Positions 30,956 to 42,197 of a stretch of DNA of 64,000 bases are shown piece by piece. Below the pieces are notes generated by a model. It was not told the DNA's origin. It was given only the letters and a program-made list of their open reading frames with translations, and searched no databases. Origin of the DNA: Cydia pomonella. Taxonomy: Eukaryota > Arthropoda > Insecta > Lepidoptera > Tortricidae. The DNA lies in the NCBI RefSeq assembly GCF_033807575.1, contig NC_084706.1, positions 27,263,204-27,327,203 on the forward strand, read 5' to 3'. Within the stretch, counting starts at the first letter, position 1; each line of letters begins with the position of its first letter. Both the position numbers and the translations under genes were made by a program.

Positions 30956-31090
30956 ATGTGCGAGCATTGTAACAGAAAAGAAGACCTAGTCCACATATTT
31001 ATATACTGCACTAGAGTCCAAGTAGAGCGGAAAAATATTTTCGGAAATATTTTGGATAATGCATTATCCTTGAATAGCTTGCTTTCATAA
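30956..31090 (+). pseudogene. LINE ORF2 C-terminal CCHC fragment
   Basis: A 44-codon frame from ATG 30956 to TAA 31090 contains CEHCNRKEDLVHIFIYC, a C-x2-C-x7-H-x4-C knuckle like those that end ORF2 of R1, I and jockey-type LINEs. It follows directly on the GGTTCCG repeat. The stretch is only a remnant; the upstream reverse transcriptase is absent. Confidence 0.6.
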
Positions 31091-31182
31091 CGCAGTTATT
31101 GCATGTTTATGTTCATGAGGTATAGATTATAACGGCAAAGAATATGGAATTTCTTTGATTCAACGAGCATTAGTAATAAACT

Positions 31183-31262
31183 TTACAGTACATATGGTGC
31201 TATTTTAAAATTAGCATATTACGTTACTGTGTCGAACATTTAAAGGGCCATATGTACTGTAA
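31183..31262. mobile_element. 80-bp MITE (TTACAGTACATATGG ends)
   Basis: TTACAGTACATATGG on the left is matched by CCATATGTACTGTAA on the right, a 15-bp inverted repeat bounding 80 bp. A one-ended relative lies at 13743-13833. Confidence 0.7.
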
Positions 31263-31268
31263 AACGTT

Positions 31269-31394
31269 GTACGATACATGTGCGAATAGAGAATTCGCAA
31301 CTCGTGTCGATTTAAAACACTCCTTTCGGTCGTGTTTTAATTTATCGACACTCGTTACGAATTTCCTATTTTTCGCACTTGTATTGTAATGTAC
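31269..31394. mobile_element. 126-bp palindromic MITE
   Basis: The ends GTACGATACATGTGCGAATA and GTACATTACAATACAAGTGC (right end, inverted) are imperfect inverted repeats. Inside, GTGTCGATTTAAAACAC faces GTGTTTTAATTTATCGACAC. Nearly the whole unit folds on itself. It sits 6 bp from the preceding 80-bp element, so both may be parts of one composite. Confidence 0.7.
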
Positions 31395-31399
31395 ATTAA

Positions 31400-31853
31400 A
31401 GGTCCGTTACAATAGATCAATACCTGGTCGACGTGGTACTCAAAAGACCCACTAACACTACAATTAGAATTTGCGGCAGGAAAGTATCAAATTTAATTAT
31501 ATAAATCTCTCGATAAAATTAGTAGTATTGCAGAGCGACATTACTGTTAACTGCATTGCTGCCAGAAGTCGAGGTTGATGCCCGGAATTTTGTCATTTGC
31601 GGTAGCAAAGTCACGCAGCAATACTGTGCAGTGAGGCTGTTGGAGTGTAAATCCGAACTGTGCTTTAAACAAACCTCTTCCTTTGTGTGTGATAAGCCTT
31701 CGATAACCTACCATGGCTTCCTGCAAAAGACCACTGTAGGCTTGTTCATTCACAAAACATTTGTATAGACAACATTGTTATCTAGTTTAAGAAGATCTTG
31801 AAGTTTAAGGAGACTTCCGTTACGTCACGAGCGCTGTTAGGATTCAAAACGTT
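31400..31853. other. Intergenic sequence with unassigned open frames
   Basis: Frames of about 70 codons occur on both strands (31547-31768). The minus one (MNEQAYSGLLQEAM...) looks protein-like but I recognise no family, and it has no splice or promoter context. Treated as unassigned. Confidence 0.3.
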
Positions 31854-31922
31854 CACATGCAGAAGACGGTGATCTTGGACACGGCGCGGATAGTCCGGCG
31901 GTTCCTCTCTCTGCAACCCTGA
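31854..31922 (+). pseudogene. Last codons of a REL-type LINE ORF
   Basis: Twenty-two codons, HMQKTVILDTARIVRRFLSL plus two more, end at TGA 31920-31922. They match the end of the remnant at 26319-26816 (HMQKAVILDT), and the AARIVRRFL-like continuation is better preserved here. It is a very short 5'-truncated copy. Confidence 0.6.
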
Positions 31923-31939
31923 CCACCGGCAGCTTGGGC

Positions 31940-32925
31940 CCTGTCCCGGTTTTTTATAAAGTATTTTGTATTCTTTTTGTATGGTTTTTGTATTTTACGC
32001 TTATATTCATATTATAAAATGCTTAACCTAAGACTCAAGATAAATAAAGAGAATCATAATAATAAAAATAGTATTGCGGTAATCCAAGAAAATAAGTATT
32101 AGTAAACATGCACAATACCGCTATTAAAAAAATATATGATCAGTCATTAAAAGTTTTGACGGACTTAAATAAAATGTTAATCTTGCGCGGCATTCCAATA
32201 TTTGACGTTGTCAAGCTGCGCGTAGTAGGTAGGTGTCATCCACAATAAAGCGCAGATTTGTCAAATCGAACCTTTAATAAGTCAAAACACGCGTTGCCAT
32301 GACTGACATGATCTAAGTCAATCCAGTTAAGTCTTAGGCTTGAGACGATCAGGACCGAAGAACTAAAAGGAATGAAATGCCACCACGGATCGAAAGGAAC
32401 TAGTTCATCTTAAGCGCTCTTAATCGGTCTGGGTCCTTTAGTTCAGTAGTCGGCACGTCGGTACCTAGTAACAAATCGGTCGGGAGCGAATGATTGGAAT
32501 GAGTCAAGGTCAAGAAGGTCACTCGCTCACGCTCTCGCTGTTTATTTGCGAGCGAGAGCCAGACACATACCTAGTCATCCTCATTATTGCAAGTGAACTA
32601 AAGGAACTAAAAGAGCGAACTAGTTCCTTTGACCGATTGACCGAGATCGGAGCGCTCTTTGTAAAGACCGGGCGGGCACAACAGCATGCAGTTCATACCT
32701 GCATGTCAGTTTTAACAGGAAATTTAATTTAATGTAATGTTAGTTATTATTTATTAATATTTAATTTTAATTTTTATTTATTCAAGTCTAATAGTATTTA
32801 ATTTATAGAATTTTATGTTAATGTTATTTAATTTTAGTTCTAATTAATTAACTTTATAAATTATGGATTGTCAATTGTCTGAAATAAATGAATTTTAATT
32901 TTAATTTTTAATTTTTTTACAACTC
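31940..32925. other. Intergenic sequence with an imperfect inverted repeat
   Basis: At 32380-32450 GGAACTAGTTCATCTTAAGCG and GGTCCTTTAGTTC face GAACTAAAGGAAC, GAACTAGTTCC and GGAGCGCTCTT at 32600-32660. It suggests a degraded palindromic element of about 300 bp. The remainder to 32925 is AT-rich and ends in TTTTAATTTTAATTTT, like a LINE tail. Confidence 0.45.
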
Positions 32926-32933
32926 TATAAGTC

Positions 32934-33344
32934 TAGTGTTGGTAGGAACTCGAGTCTTTTGAGTCAGTATTTGAAGAATTCGACTCGTTTTTACGAAACT
33001 CGGCGCTTAAAAAACTTCAGTCTTTTAAGTCCCGAGGCGAGTCATTTATTGAGTCTTTTTTTAAGAGTTCAAAAGGACTCGAACCTTCGAATAAAGACTC
33101 CGTCAACAATTTCATAGGTTTAACCTAAATAAAAGTAAAGAAAAGCGGTATTGTATTATTTGTGTGCTATAACTTATTACTTAAAGACAAAACATTTCGG
33201 GATTTTGCAAACGAAAAATTGAGAGTTCTCTGTAAAGGACTCAAGTCCCTACAAAACTCGATTTGAGACTTAATATGCGAGTCTGAAAAACGAGTCGAGT
33301 TTCAAAGCAGAGGGCTCAAAGGACACGAGTCTTAACCAACAATA
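32934..33344. mobile_element. 411-bp hAT-like MITE rich in GAGTC motifs
   Basis: Ends TAGTGTTGGTAGGAACTCG and, inverted, TATTGTTGGTTAAGACTCG. Flanking octamers TATAAGTC (32926-32933) and GTTAAGTC (33345-33352) match at 6 of 8 positions, suggesting an aged 8-bp hAT duplication. ACTCGAGTCTTTTGAGTC-type motifs repeat near both ends. A fragment with the same motifs lies at about 52240-52310. Confidence 0.7.
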
Positions 33345-33492
33345 GTTAAGTCGCTCGTAGCATAACACATGTGGAGTAATTTTTGAGCTTAACGGCCCGA
33401 ATCGAACTTTAAGATACGTCAAATATTATGATCTGTATTTTTAGGCACAAATGTTAACAATGTGTTTTTATATACTTGAAACTTTTATCAGT

Positions 33493-33842
33493 CCTCTCTC
33501 TTCCTCGCGTTTTCCCGGCATTTTGCCACGGCTCATGGGAGCCTGGGTTCCGCTTGACAACTAATCCTAAGATTTGGGGTAGGCAGAAGTTTTTACGAAA
33601 GCGACTGCCTTCCAACCCAGAGGGTAAACTAGGCCTTGTTGGGATTAGTCCGGTTTCCTCACGATGCTTTCCTTCACCGAAAAGCGACTGGTAAATATCA
33701 AATGATATTTCGTACATAAGTTCCGAAAAACTCATTGGTACGAGCCGGGGTTTGAACCCGCGACCTCGGGATTGCAAGCCGCATGCTCTTTCCGCTAGGC
33801 CACCAGCGCTTGGTCAGTACTGTTGTTTGGTTGGTTAACTGT
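33493..33842 (-). mobile_element. tRNA-derived SINE, family 1, with extra 5' sequence
   Basis: The SINE proper is 33493-33810. The 13-bp AACTTTTATCAGT occurs at 33480-33492 and 33843-33855, consistent with a target duplication enclosing the SINE plus 32 bp beyond its tRNA head. The SINE body lacks about 10 bp (GGCAGTC region) relative to other copies. Confidence 0.8.
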
Positions 33843-33888
33843 AACTTTTATCAGTTAACCAACAGCAAGATGACATTCACAATGCCCA

Positions 33889-33935
33889 TACCTCTCTTGT
33901 GGACGTAGTTTAAGGACGTACCCGGGTCCGGGTCA
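33889..33935. repeat. Short repeat, inverted partner at 36374-36421
   Basis: ATTCACAATGCCCATACCTC and GTAGTTTAAGGACGTAC reappear as reverse complements at 36374-36421. It is a fragment of an unidentified dispersed repeat. Confidence 0.65.
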
Positions 33936-35381
33936 TTTACCCTCAAATGGCTAAATATTCGATCTTCTATAGGTTATTCTAGTTCATTGTAGAGCATAGG
34001 TTTACTTAAGCTGGTCCATTTCTAGCAAACTGTTATATAGGAATTGTAAATAGTATCCCTGATTGTGAGGGCTGATTGAAAAGTACAGCACAATTCCTCT
34101 ATTCGATGGATTTTTGTTTGCTATCGGGAAATAAAGCCAACAATGGATGGAGATTGAAAACACAGCTTTTTGACAAAGGTGAAGTTTTTTACACGTTTTG
34201 TTGGCGAATTTAACTTTTTTGACGATAACTCTGTTGTATTCGAAGCTAGATTTACGAAATCTGTATCATCTGATAGCAAATTTCATAACCATTTACCACC
34301 CAGCTGAAAATGCTACACGAGCAACGAATATTTGCCAATTAATTGTTTCGTTCGTCCATTTTTATTTTGCCTAAACCAACTAACTAGGTACAGCGTTGGC
34401 ATTTTCTTTTATTTGTTTATTGAATTCAAAATGCCTTAGGGTAAACACATTTTTATACTAATTAATCGCAACGTAATTAGATTTCCATTACTGATGCCAG
34501 TTTACACGTTCCGAGGTTTTTTTTTAGATAAGGCAACGAGTACCTTTTAATTAGACGGACAATTTAACCCATTAAGCGCTAATCTTGACATGTCGGTTTG
34601 CCTCTACGTAGACTTTTCGCTACATACCAGGAAACCCATGTTATCGGCTACGACGTAGCGCTGCGACCGTAGCTCAGTAGTGTATGTGTTAAAAATAAAA
34701 TTGAAATTGTGGCAACAAATGAAAGTGCGTTTCGTAGTTCGCACGCACCAATCACTGCGAACAATGGTATCGTAACCCGATTTTTAGTGGCAAAAACGTA
34801 CCAGTGCTAATGATTAATTAAATATCGAATCTAGTGGTATCGATATCGATATCGATAACAAGCAAGTATTAAGTCATGTAAGTTAATAACAAATGTGACT
34901 TATCCTTGAAGTAATAACCATTATCCTTCTTCCTTTATTATCTATTTGCAAACCTCTTTGGGGTTTTTTTTAAATTATATCTGTTAATACGTTACCTCTA
35001 GTTATTCTGACAATAATTAAGTTTATATTGAATTATAATTCAGATCGTTTTATCGTAAGAGCTATTATACTGTTTTAAAAAATTACATAACGGTACTGTC
35101 TTACGTCATAATTTTATTAATTAATATAATACTTAATTTTCACTTTATCTGGCACTGTTTTAACGCGCAATATAATATGTCATGTGTGATCAAATATTTA
35201 AGAATTACACTTTATTGAGACAACACATAATGATCAAATACAGTAAACTTAAATAAGAAATAAATAAACTACCTATATTATAAAACTTAAAATAAACTTT
35301 TAATAAAAAATGCTCCCCAAGTCGTCACTATGTGTTATGGTACCCAGAAGACTTACCCCTTACCCCTTTGGATGGCCAGAC
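33936..35381. other. Intergenic sequence with an ATCGAT cluster
   Basis: No gene was recognised. At 34838-34858 the string GTATCGATATCGATATCGATA contains overlapping TATCGATA motifs, the DREF/BEAF-type consensus of Drosophila; in this setting its function is unknown. The rest is AT-rich. Confidence 0.35.
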
Positions 35382-35621
35382 TTAGTCTCTGGCCGAAGTA
35401 GCTGCAGCCCTCTGGTCACCAGAGGCATCCACAAAGCGCTGGGTTATCTCTTTAAACAGAGATTTCGCGCGGGGCCCCCACGGTCCCAGAGTTTCGACGC
35501 CAAACGGCGCAAATATGTAGCCCTCGCCGAGGATAGCATATTTGCGCCGCTTGTATTGCTCCGTCGCCGCCCGCTTAGACGGAGTAGAAAGTCGAATACA
35601 GCGAGGAAATGCTGCCAGCAT
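35382..35621 (-). pseudogene. Non-LTR retrotransposon ORF2 fragment
   Basis: A 79-codon minus-strand frame contains KRRKYAILGEGYIFAPFGVE, TLGPWGPRAKSLFKEITQRF and VDASGDQRAA. It is the region just upstream of, and overlapping, the remnant at 7625-7831, so the two belong to the same LINE family. After TSARD the frame stops, where a frameshift has probably removed the AQRI continuation. The plus-strand frame across the same bases is incidental. Confidence 0.7.
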
Positions 35622-35837
35622 CTACGGCACTATGACGCAGGGAGATATTTTTTAGTATTTTATTTTAGTATTATTTATATTTAGATTTAGGTTTTAAGTT
35701 GTATAGTTTAGTTATATAATTGAAATTGTATCCACATTATTGTAATAAACTTAAATATCAGAATATTAACGTATGTTTTTTATCGAAAATAAATATTTGG
35801 GCACAATCTTATACAGATCGACCTAGCCCCAAACTAA

Positions 35838-36012
35838 GCTTGTACTATGGGGACTAGGCGACGATATGCATACTTAAATAAATAAATACAGACTTAAATA
35901 CATAGAAAACACCCATGACTGAAGAACAAGGACCCGAGCTCATTATACAAATAAATGTATGCCCTTACCGGGATACGAACCCGGGACCATCGGCTTCATA
36001 AGCAGGACCGGT
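35838..36012 (-). mobile_element. SINE family 2, diverged and partial
   Basis: Contains the head (GGTTCGTATCCCGG-type box B on the minus strand), ACACCCATGACTGAAGAACA and CCATCGGCTTCATA in plus order. The tail portion reads AAGCTTGTACTATGGGGACT and differs from other copies, so this is an older subfamily. Confidence 0.75.
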
Positions 36013-36450
36013 CGTCGTAATACCAACAATAAACTGTAAGCTCAATTTTATTATAAAAGTAACGTATAAAATATTTCTTTGTCTAAAAACTAGCACAAAA
36101 CTTGATATAAAATAAATAAAAGCTATCGCGGCCAATAAAATTGGCGATCTTCAAGTATGATAGATGGCGCCATAAACGTCGCTTTAAAAATATGGCGACA
36201 GTCAATATGGCTGCTATCGATGATATCGCTTTTAATAGTAGTTTTTTAGGGTTCCGTCATAATTTATAGTATTTTGTATACATATACAAATGCGTGAACC
36301 ACGTATACATATATGCAAGTTTGCATAAAATTTCCAAAAGTTGAAAAAGTTCTCGGAAATTTCAGGACCCTAGTACGTCCTTAAACTACATCCAAAAAAG
36401 AGGTATGGGCATTGTGAATATCATCGCGCTGTGTGTGGTAGCACAGCACA

Positions 36451-36729
36451 GCAGATGTCATTCCAGATCTAGAGCAGAGCCCAACTGGGGAAGTACCTCC
36501 ACCTTACAGAAACCCGCAGCCAAGGAACACTAGACCCTACTCATAGTGTTGTGTAGACCCTACTCATGGTTATGTGTTCCTGCCGGTGAGTAGGGTTGCT
36601 AGAGCTCAAGGAAGGTGCGGAGTCTTAGGGTCGGCAACGCGTATGTAACTCCACTGGAGTTGCAGGCGTACATAGGCTACGGAGACTGCTTACCACCGAC
36701 CTTGTTTGCCACCGACGTAGTATAAAAAA
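36451..36729 (+). repeat. LINE 3' end (GGTCGGCAACGCG family)
   Basis: Includes CATTCCAGATCTAGAGCAGA, TGTGTTCCTGCCGGTGAGTA, GGTCGGCAACGCG, TGGAGTTGCAGGCGTACATA and a GTAGTATAAAAAAAAG end. Shorter relatives lie at 45060-45243, 45690-45860 and 56596-56775. The form is familiar as a LINE/SINE 3' end of Lepidoptera; the parent element is not present here. A short segment (TAGACCCTACTCATRG) is tandemly repeated. Confidence 0.7.
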
Positions 36730-36931
36730 AAGATAGGTCAACTTAAAACTTGCCAATTGTCGACTTTAGTAGCTGCTGAAATATTTTTTTCACCACACCA
36801 ACTGGTAAAGGCCTTCTTGATTGTTCAAAAACAAATGAGAAAGTTGCATTTTATCCACATGTGGGGCAAAGTAATCAGATGCAAATTTTGAGTTGTTTCC
36901 TTATGTTAGCTAGTAGAATTGACTTTTAAAT

Positions 36932-38818
36932 GTGACATCTTACATGAAAAGGTACCTTATGAGGGTTTCTAGTTACGGAGATATTCAATGTTTTGTAAAA
37001 ATCGGTAAAAATAGTGATTTTTATTTTATGTCTATTTAGTAAACTGTACGTTACGACACGTCTTTGCCTGCCTTTATTTTTATTATAGGTGAACTACAAG
37101 CTGAATAATATGCTTCTAAAGTTTAGTACAAAAGGTACCTTATGGCGGTGTAATTTAGAAATGTTAGAAAATTCTTGTCGTCACTTGCCCGGCTTTTGTC
37201 CTTTCGTTTCTACCAGTGGGCCACACCAAATTCGCTCCCGACCAGTATTTTGGATTGTTCAAAAAGAAATTCCGAAAATCACAAGTCAGTACGGTGAAAG
37301 ACGTTTGCGAAGCAGCTGTATCAGCATGCCGAAAGACGGATTCTATAATCTCAGTCATGGTCGGGAACGAGTCTGATGATACCATTAATGTAAAAACTTA
37401 TGATTGGGTAATCCAATAAACCATTTACCGTACCACAGCTACTTTCGTACAGTCATTTTAATACTGATCCATCTTCAATTGGTCAAGTTTTATGCAAAAA
37501 ATCAATATCTGACGGAATTGATGCCCAGCACTTTGTGTTTAAAAATACATTTGATCACGACGAAATGCCTGAAGTTATCCAACCACAAGGGCTTTCGCAT
37601 GAGAGGCAAAAATATCTTTTTGAAAAAATTAGACAATTTGTTCCACCTGAATCAAAAGACATACTTTGCCCCACACCCCAACTCCCAGTATCACGGGATG
37701 AAGATCCTATGGAATCTCTTCCCAAAGCGTTTCCTTTGCAAGCTCTTCCCGAAGTGCTTCCTCCTCAGTCTCAGCCCAGTTCCAGTGGTCTGGTGTCTGT
37801 TCCAAAACGTAAGAAGCCTACATGCGCATACTGTGGTGAGGTGGGTCATAGAAACCAAGTACGTGGCGGTGTCTATTTTTGTAAGAAAAGGCGTTCTGAA
37901 CAAGCAAATCCTTAATATCATGTAACTGAGCCATAAGGCACCTTTTCTTTGCATGTAGTGTATTTGTTGTTTTTAAATAATATTATGACAAATAACTGAT
38001 TATATTCGTAATTATTAAGTATTAAGAGAATAATAGAAATTAATGGAAGTGTTTTTGAGAATGTACAACATAGTAATTGATTGATTGTACTGACGTAGTA
38101 GATGTTAATCTCCATAAGGTACCTTTTCGTAAATGTATGGAACAAAGACTGTTTATAAAACAAATATTTATGTAACTTTAAGTGCCTCAAAAAGTAAAAA
38201 TTAGTGTCTAATAACGTTGTTGAAAGTTTTATATTATGTTAATTAAAGACTTTTGTTGATTTATGTAGAAAAAATATATAGTTTGTTACTTTAAGACTAA
38301 AAACTGTCATTATCTGTGATTTTGCATGAAAATATTAAAAATATTTTTTTCCTTTGAATTTTTGTTTTATTCTTTAATTTTTTTTCTTTGGTAGTCATTG
38401 TACAATACATAGACATACAAATCTGACATTCTTGTCGCGAAAAAAAGGAAAACTTAAGCTAAACACGATTTCTTAAAAATTGGCTAGTAGGCATATTAAT
38501 TGATAAATTTAAAGGTTTGGTAGTATACTTACATGACTTGTTTTAATATTTTCTGATAAAAGAAAGCCCAAAGAATCATTTTTCGTAGCCCACTATGTAA
38601 CTTCCAGCAGGAACATAGTTTTTGAAAGAGTTAAACTTCATTTGCCAATTTCCCGAAATCACTGATTTAGCAATGCAAATGTCAAAAATGTATATCTCGG
38701 TAATTATACAACCTAGGAAGCTGATTTTTTATGCTATCGATAGCTTAAAAGCTATAGATTATTAGGGTATGCTTAACTCAATACCCGCCATAAGGTACCT
38801 TTGCCCGTGGGATGTCAC
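36932..38818 (+). mobile_element. 1.9-kb DNA transposon remnant, AAAT target duplication
   Basis: Ends begin GTGACATC on both sides, and about 10 bp inward both have AAAGGTACCTTATG, so the terminal inverted repeat is about 28 bp with a variable centre. AAAT at 36928-36931 and 38819-38822 is the 4-bp target duplication, and the single AAAT in the paralogous empty site at 28573-28576 supports it. The AAGGTACCTTATGGCGG motif also occurs internally (37133) and, degraded, at 37935 and 38110. It carries the remnant of a transposase-like gene. The superfamily is not resolved; 4-bp duplications occur in Chapaev and Academ, among others. Confidence 0.82.
37207..37915 (+). pseudogene. Transposase-like protein, C-terminal part, frameshifted
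   Basis: The first segment (to about 37404) encodes VGHTKFAPDQYFGLFKKKFR, then VKDVCEAAVSACR and INVKTYDWV. Reading then requires a shift to another frame (INHLPYHSYFRT) and a further shift to the frame that encodes IGQVLCKKSISDG, DEMPEVIQPQGLSHERQKYL and FEKIRQFVPPE, ending with a Cys-rich tail CAYCGEVGHRNQVRGGVYFC and TAA at 37915. GHTKFxPDxxFG followed by a LSxERQxYLxExIRxF block is, by recall, the C-terminus of a widespread arthropod transposase-like family (DUF7869-like). No N-terminal part is present. Two frameshifts and the truncation make it a pseudogene. Confidence 0.62.
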
Positions 38819-39105
38819 AAATGATGATTTGGAATGAAATTTTTTTTATTACGTTCATTTGGATTTGATTTCACTTGAGTTTTTTGGTATTTCATAGTTA
38901 GTAGTTTCCTCGTGTTGGTGTGGTGAAAATTTTTGTGTTTCACTCGGAGGCAAAATTTGTTTAACCCTCGCAACGCTCAAAATTCCACTTCTCGAACCAC
39001 TCGCTACGCTCGTGGTTCAATTTTGGAATCTTTCGCTTGCTCGGGTATCAATATTAGCACGAGCGGTTAAACAACAACTTTGGCCCCTTGTAAAACAAAT
39101 AACTA

Positions 39106-40974
39106 TTAAACATTTTATAGCAGCATTTCTAAAATTCTTCCTAACAAACTTAGCCAAAAGGTTTACAAAACATCTTACCGTCCTCAACAAAAAGTTCTGG
39201 TTTCCGGTGCTTAATTTATCCCATTTAGGTTGTTTAGGACATTTGGGACAAAGTTTTAGGACATGTTTTTGTTGGTGTCCCGGAGACAAATGTTGACAGT
39301 ATGTTTAGGCGCGGCGCAAGTGAAGATAGTAAGGTGAAGTTAATTTTCTTTAAAGAAACCTTTGTATAGGTAGAAATAATCTTGAACCAATTAAAATGGT
39401 AGATTGTTAACAAAGGGATGAACTATTGGTACACTGCGTTCGTGCGCCAAAATATCTAGGCTTAAATGAGTGTAATTTTCCTGCTGCGTTAAACATTCTA
39501 CTTTTTCAAATACCTACGAAGAAAGAAAAATACATTTGTATTAAAAAAACAAGACTAAGTATAAACTTTTTCATTTCTCATGCTCTAAAATAAATAAAAT
39601 ATTTTTTATTTCAGAACCATAATAATTCCATAAAACATTGTTAGTACCATCGTTATAGCTAGGGGTTAGTAAGTACATTAAAATAAAATCCAAACATTTA
39701 TGTAATATGAATAATAAATAATATTGACATAATAACAATGAAATTACGATTCATAGTGAAATAAAAATTAGTTGAAATAATGAATACAAAAATTATTAAT
39801 AAATTAACATGTCCAATTTAAAAAAAAGTGGTTCCCTGTTGTTCTAAAGAGTGTGCAGAAAATGATACGTCTCTGCCCTAGAGCACTGAATTTACTAAGT
39901 ATGATTTTTTCTCTTTATTATGATTAGCAATTAAAATTTTGGTTTTAAATGGATTTGTTGTACAATCTCCATGCTGATAATGAACTCCCCTTTCCATAAA
40001 TAACAATATTTCTATCTCAATTGTTAATTCAAAGTACCCTCAAGAAATACTACTGAAGTTTATATGTACTTAGAAGTGTTTATAAAATTCATATTTATTT
40101 AACTTTTCTCGTATTTAAAATGACAAGTAGAATGTTTAACTCGTGTGAAAAGCATCATTTCAATCTCGGACAATAGGCACTCTGCGTTCGAGTGAAAAAC
40201 TACCTTAACAGAAATGAGTGCCTTTCATGCCTTGGTAAACAATCTACTATTAAGTACGACTTCGTAAATACGGGACATTTCACGCCCCAACCTCTTACCT
40301 GAACAAGTTACTTGAAAGTCAACAAGCTTTGTTTATCTGTCTGTGTTGCAAGTTCACCTTCCAGTGTTTTATGTGTTTTAGAATGGAGTGTATGTATTTA
40401 AAGAAGGGGTACAAAGCCAGTACATTAGAAGGGAACAAATTATATTAGAACAAATGCCGTTTTGGAAAAGAGCCGATACTGTTCAAACTGCTGGATGGAT
40501 ATTTATCAAACATGTGAATTAATGAAATGTTTTATTCTAGAAATAATTTTCCATAGGTATGTACAATAAAATAAGACTATTAAAACTAAAGTCTACAATT
40601 AATAATAAATAAAAAAAAACTAAATAAGGCAGTAGACATATTTTAGGTAAGCATGTTCTATCCTAGACTGCATCGGCACTTTCCATCAGGTGAGATTGTG
40701 GTCAAATGTTTACCTTTTAATAATAATAAAAAAAGATTAGAATTACAACTTAGCATTCACTAATAGGCCTAGGAGCGGTTGACCCCGACTTCATGGTGAC
40801 AGGTTTGTGGTAGGTCCTCCAGCGCTCATGAAGCGGGCTACCGTCTAACTCTCACTGCGGACAGCAGCGTATTGGAGGACGCATTTATCCTCCTACCTAC
40901 TACCCGACAACATAAAAAATATTGAAAATGATCTGATATTCTACACTCGATAAAAAAAAGGCTGACTACAAATA
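39106..40974. other. AT-rich intergenic sequence
   Basis: No gene recognised. Runs of A and T dominate. 40770-40910 is less AT-rich (TAGGAGCGGTTGACCCCGAC) and may be repeat debris. Confidence 0.3.
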
Positions 40975-41270
40975 CCTTATGACATGTCAGAATATTATAA
41001 TACCTAATGATTTGAATTTAATTTAATTTATTGGATGTCTGAATTGTGTTGATTATTACTATTTTATATTTTATATTATTTGATTTGATAATTATGACAT
41101 GTCAGAATATTATAATAATGATTTAATTTAATTTATTGGATATTTGAATTGTTTTGATTATTTTTATATTGTTTTATTTTACTATAATTGAATTTGATTA
41201 TTATTATCTTATTTGTACTTAAATTGACATCAACCTAATTATATGTTGTATTACCTTTTGACATGTAAAA
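40975..41270. repeat. AT-rich tandem duplication, about 118-bp unit
   Basis: TTATGACATGTCAGAATATTA recurs at about 40979 and 41093, followed in both by a TTTAATTTAATTTATTGGAT segment and TTGATTATT. The unit is probably part of a LINE 3' untranslated region; a related AATATGAATATGAATATCGC tail follows at 41295. Confidence 0.65.
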
Positions 41271-41483
41271 TTTGTAATTTTATCAATAAAGGAATATGAA
41301 TATGAATATCGCCTTTATTTATTTAATCTTACAATACATGAAGGTACAAATGGCGGAAGATTAAATAAGTAGTTGCAGTGTATTTTAAAGTAAATGAATT
41401 TGTAACCGAGACTATAATATATGAATAAATTATTTTTTTAACAAGCAGCAATGGCTGCGAACGTTGCTATTAAGCTTAGAATA

Positions 41484-42045
<562 letters not shown>

Positions 42046-42197
42046 TTAACGGTCTCATCATCAATGCTACGAAATCCAATGTGATGCTGTTTTCAATCGG
42101 AAATAACACAAAAAATATGCCACAAATGCAGAGTCCGATGTCACGCTGCGACTCAAATAGATTACTCGGATTCATAATTTGACGCCAAACTGAACTG

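Larger units (their letters stand above)
36785..39105 (-). repeat. Interspersed repeat X, split by a transposon
   Basis: The reverse complement of the unit at 28296-28675 occurs in two pieces, 36785-36931 and 38819-39105. The break corresponds to one point in the uninterrupted copy. The intervening 1.9 kb is the element at 36932-38818. Confidence 0.8.

Noticed and set aside
35310..35684. 124-codon plus-strand frame
   Set aside because: The minus strand carries the recognisable LINE blocks (GVETLGPWGP, FKEIT); the plus frame is its shadow.
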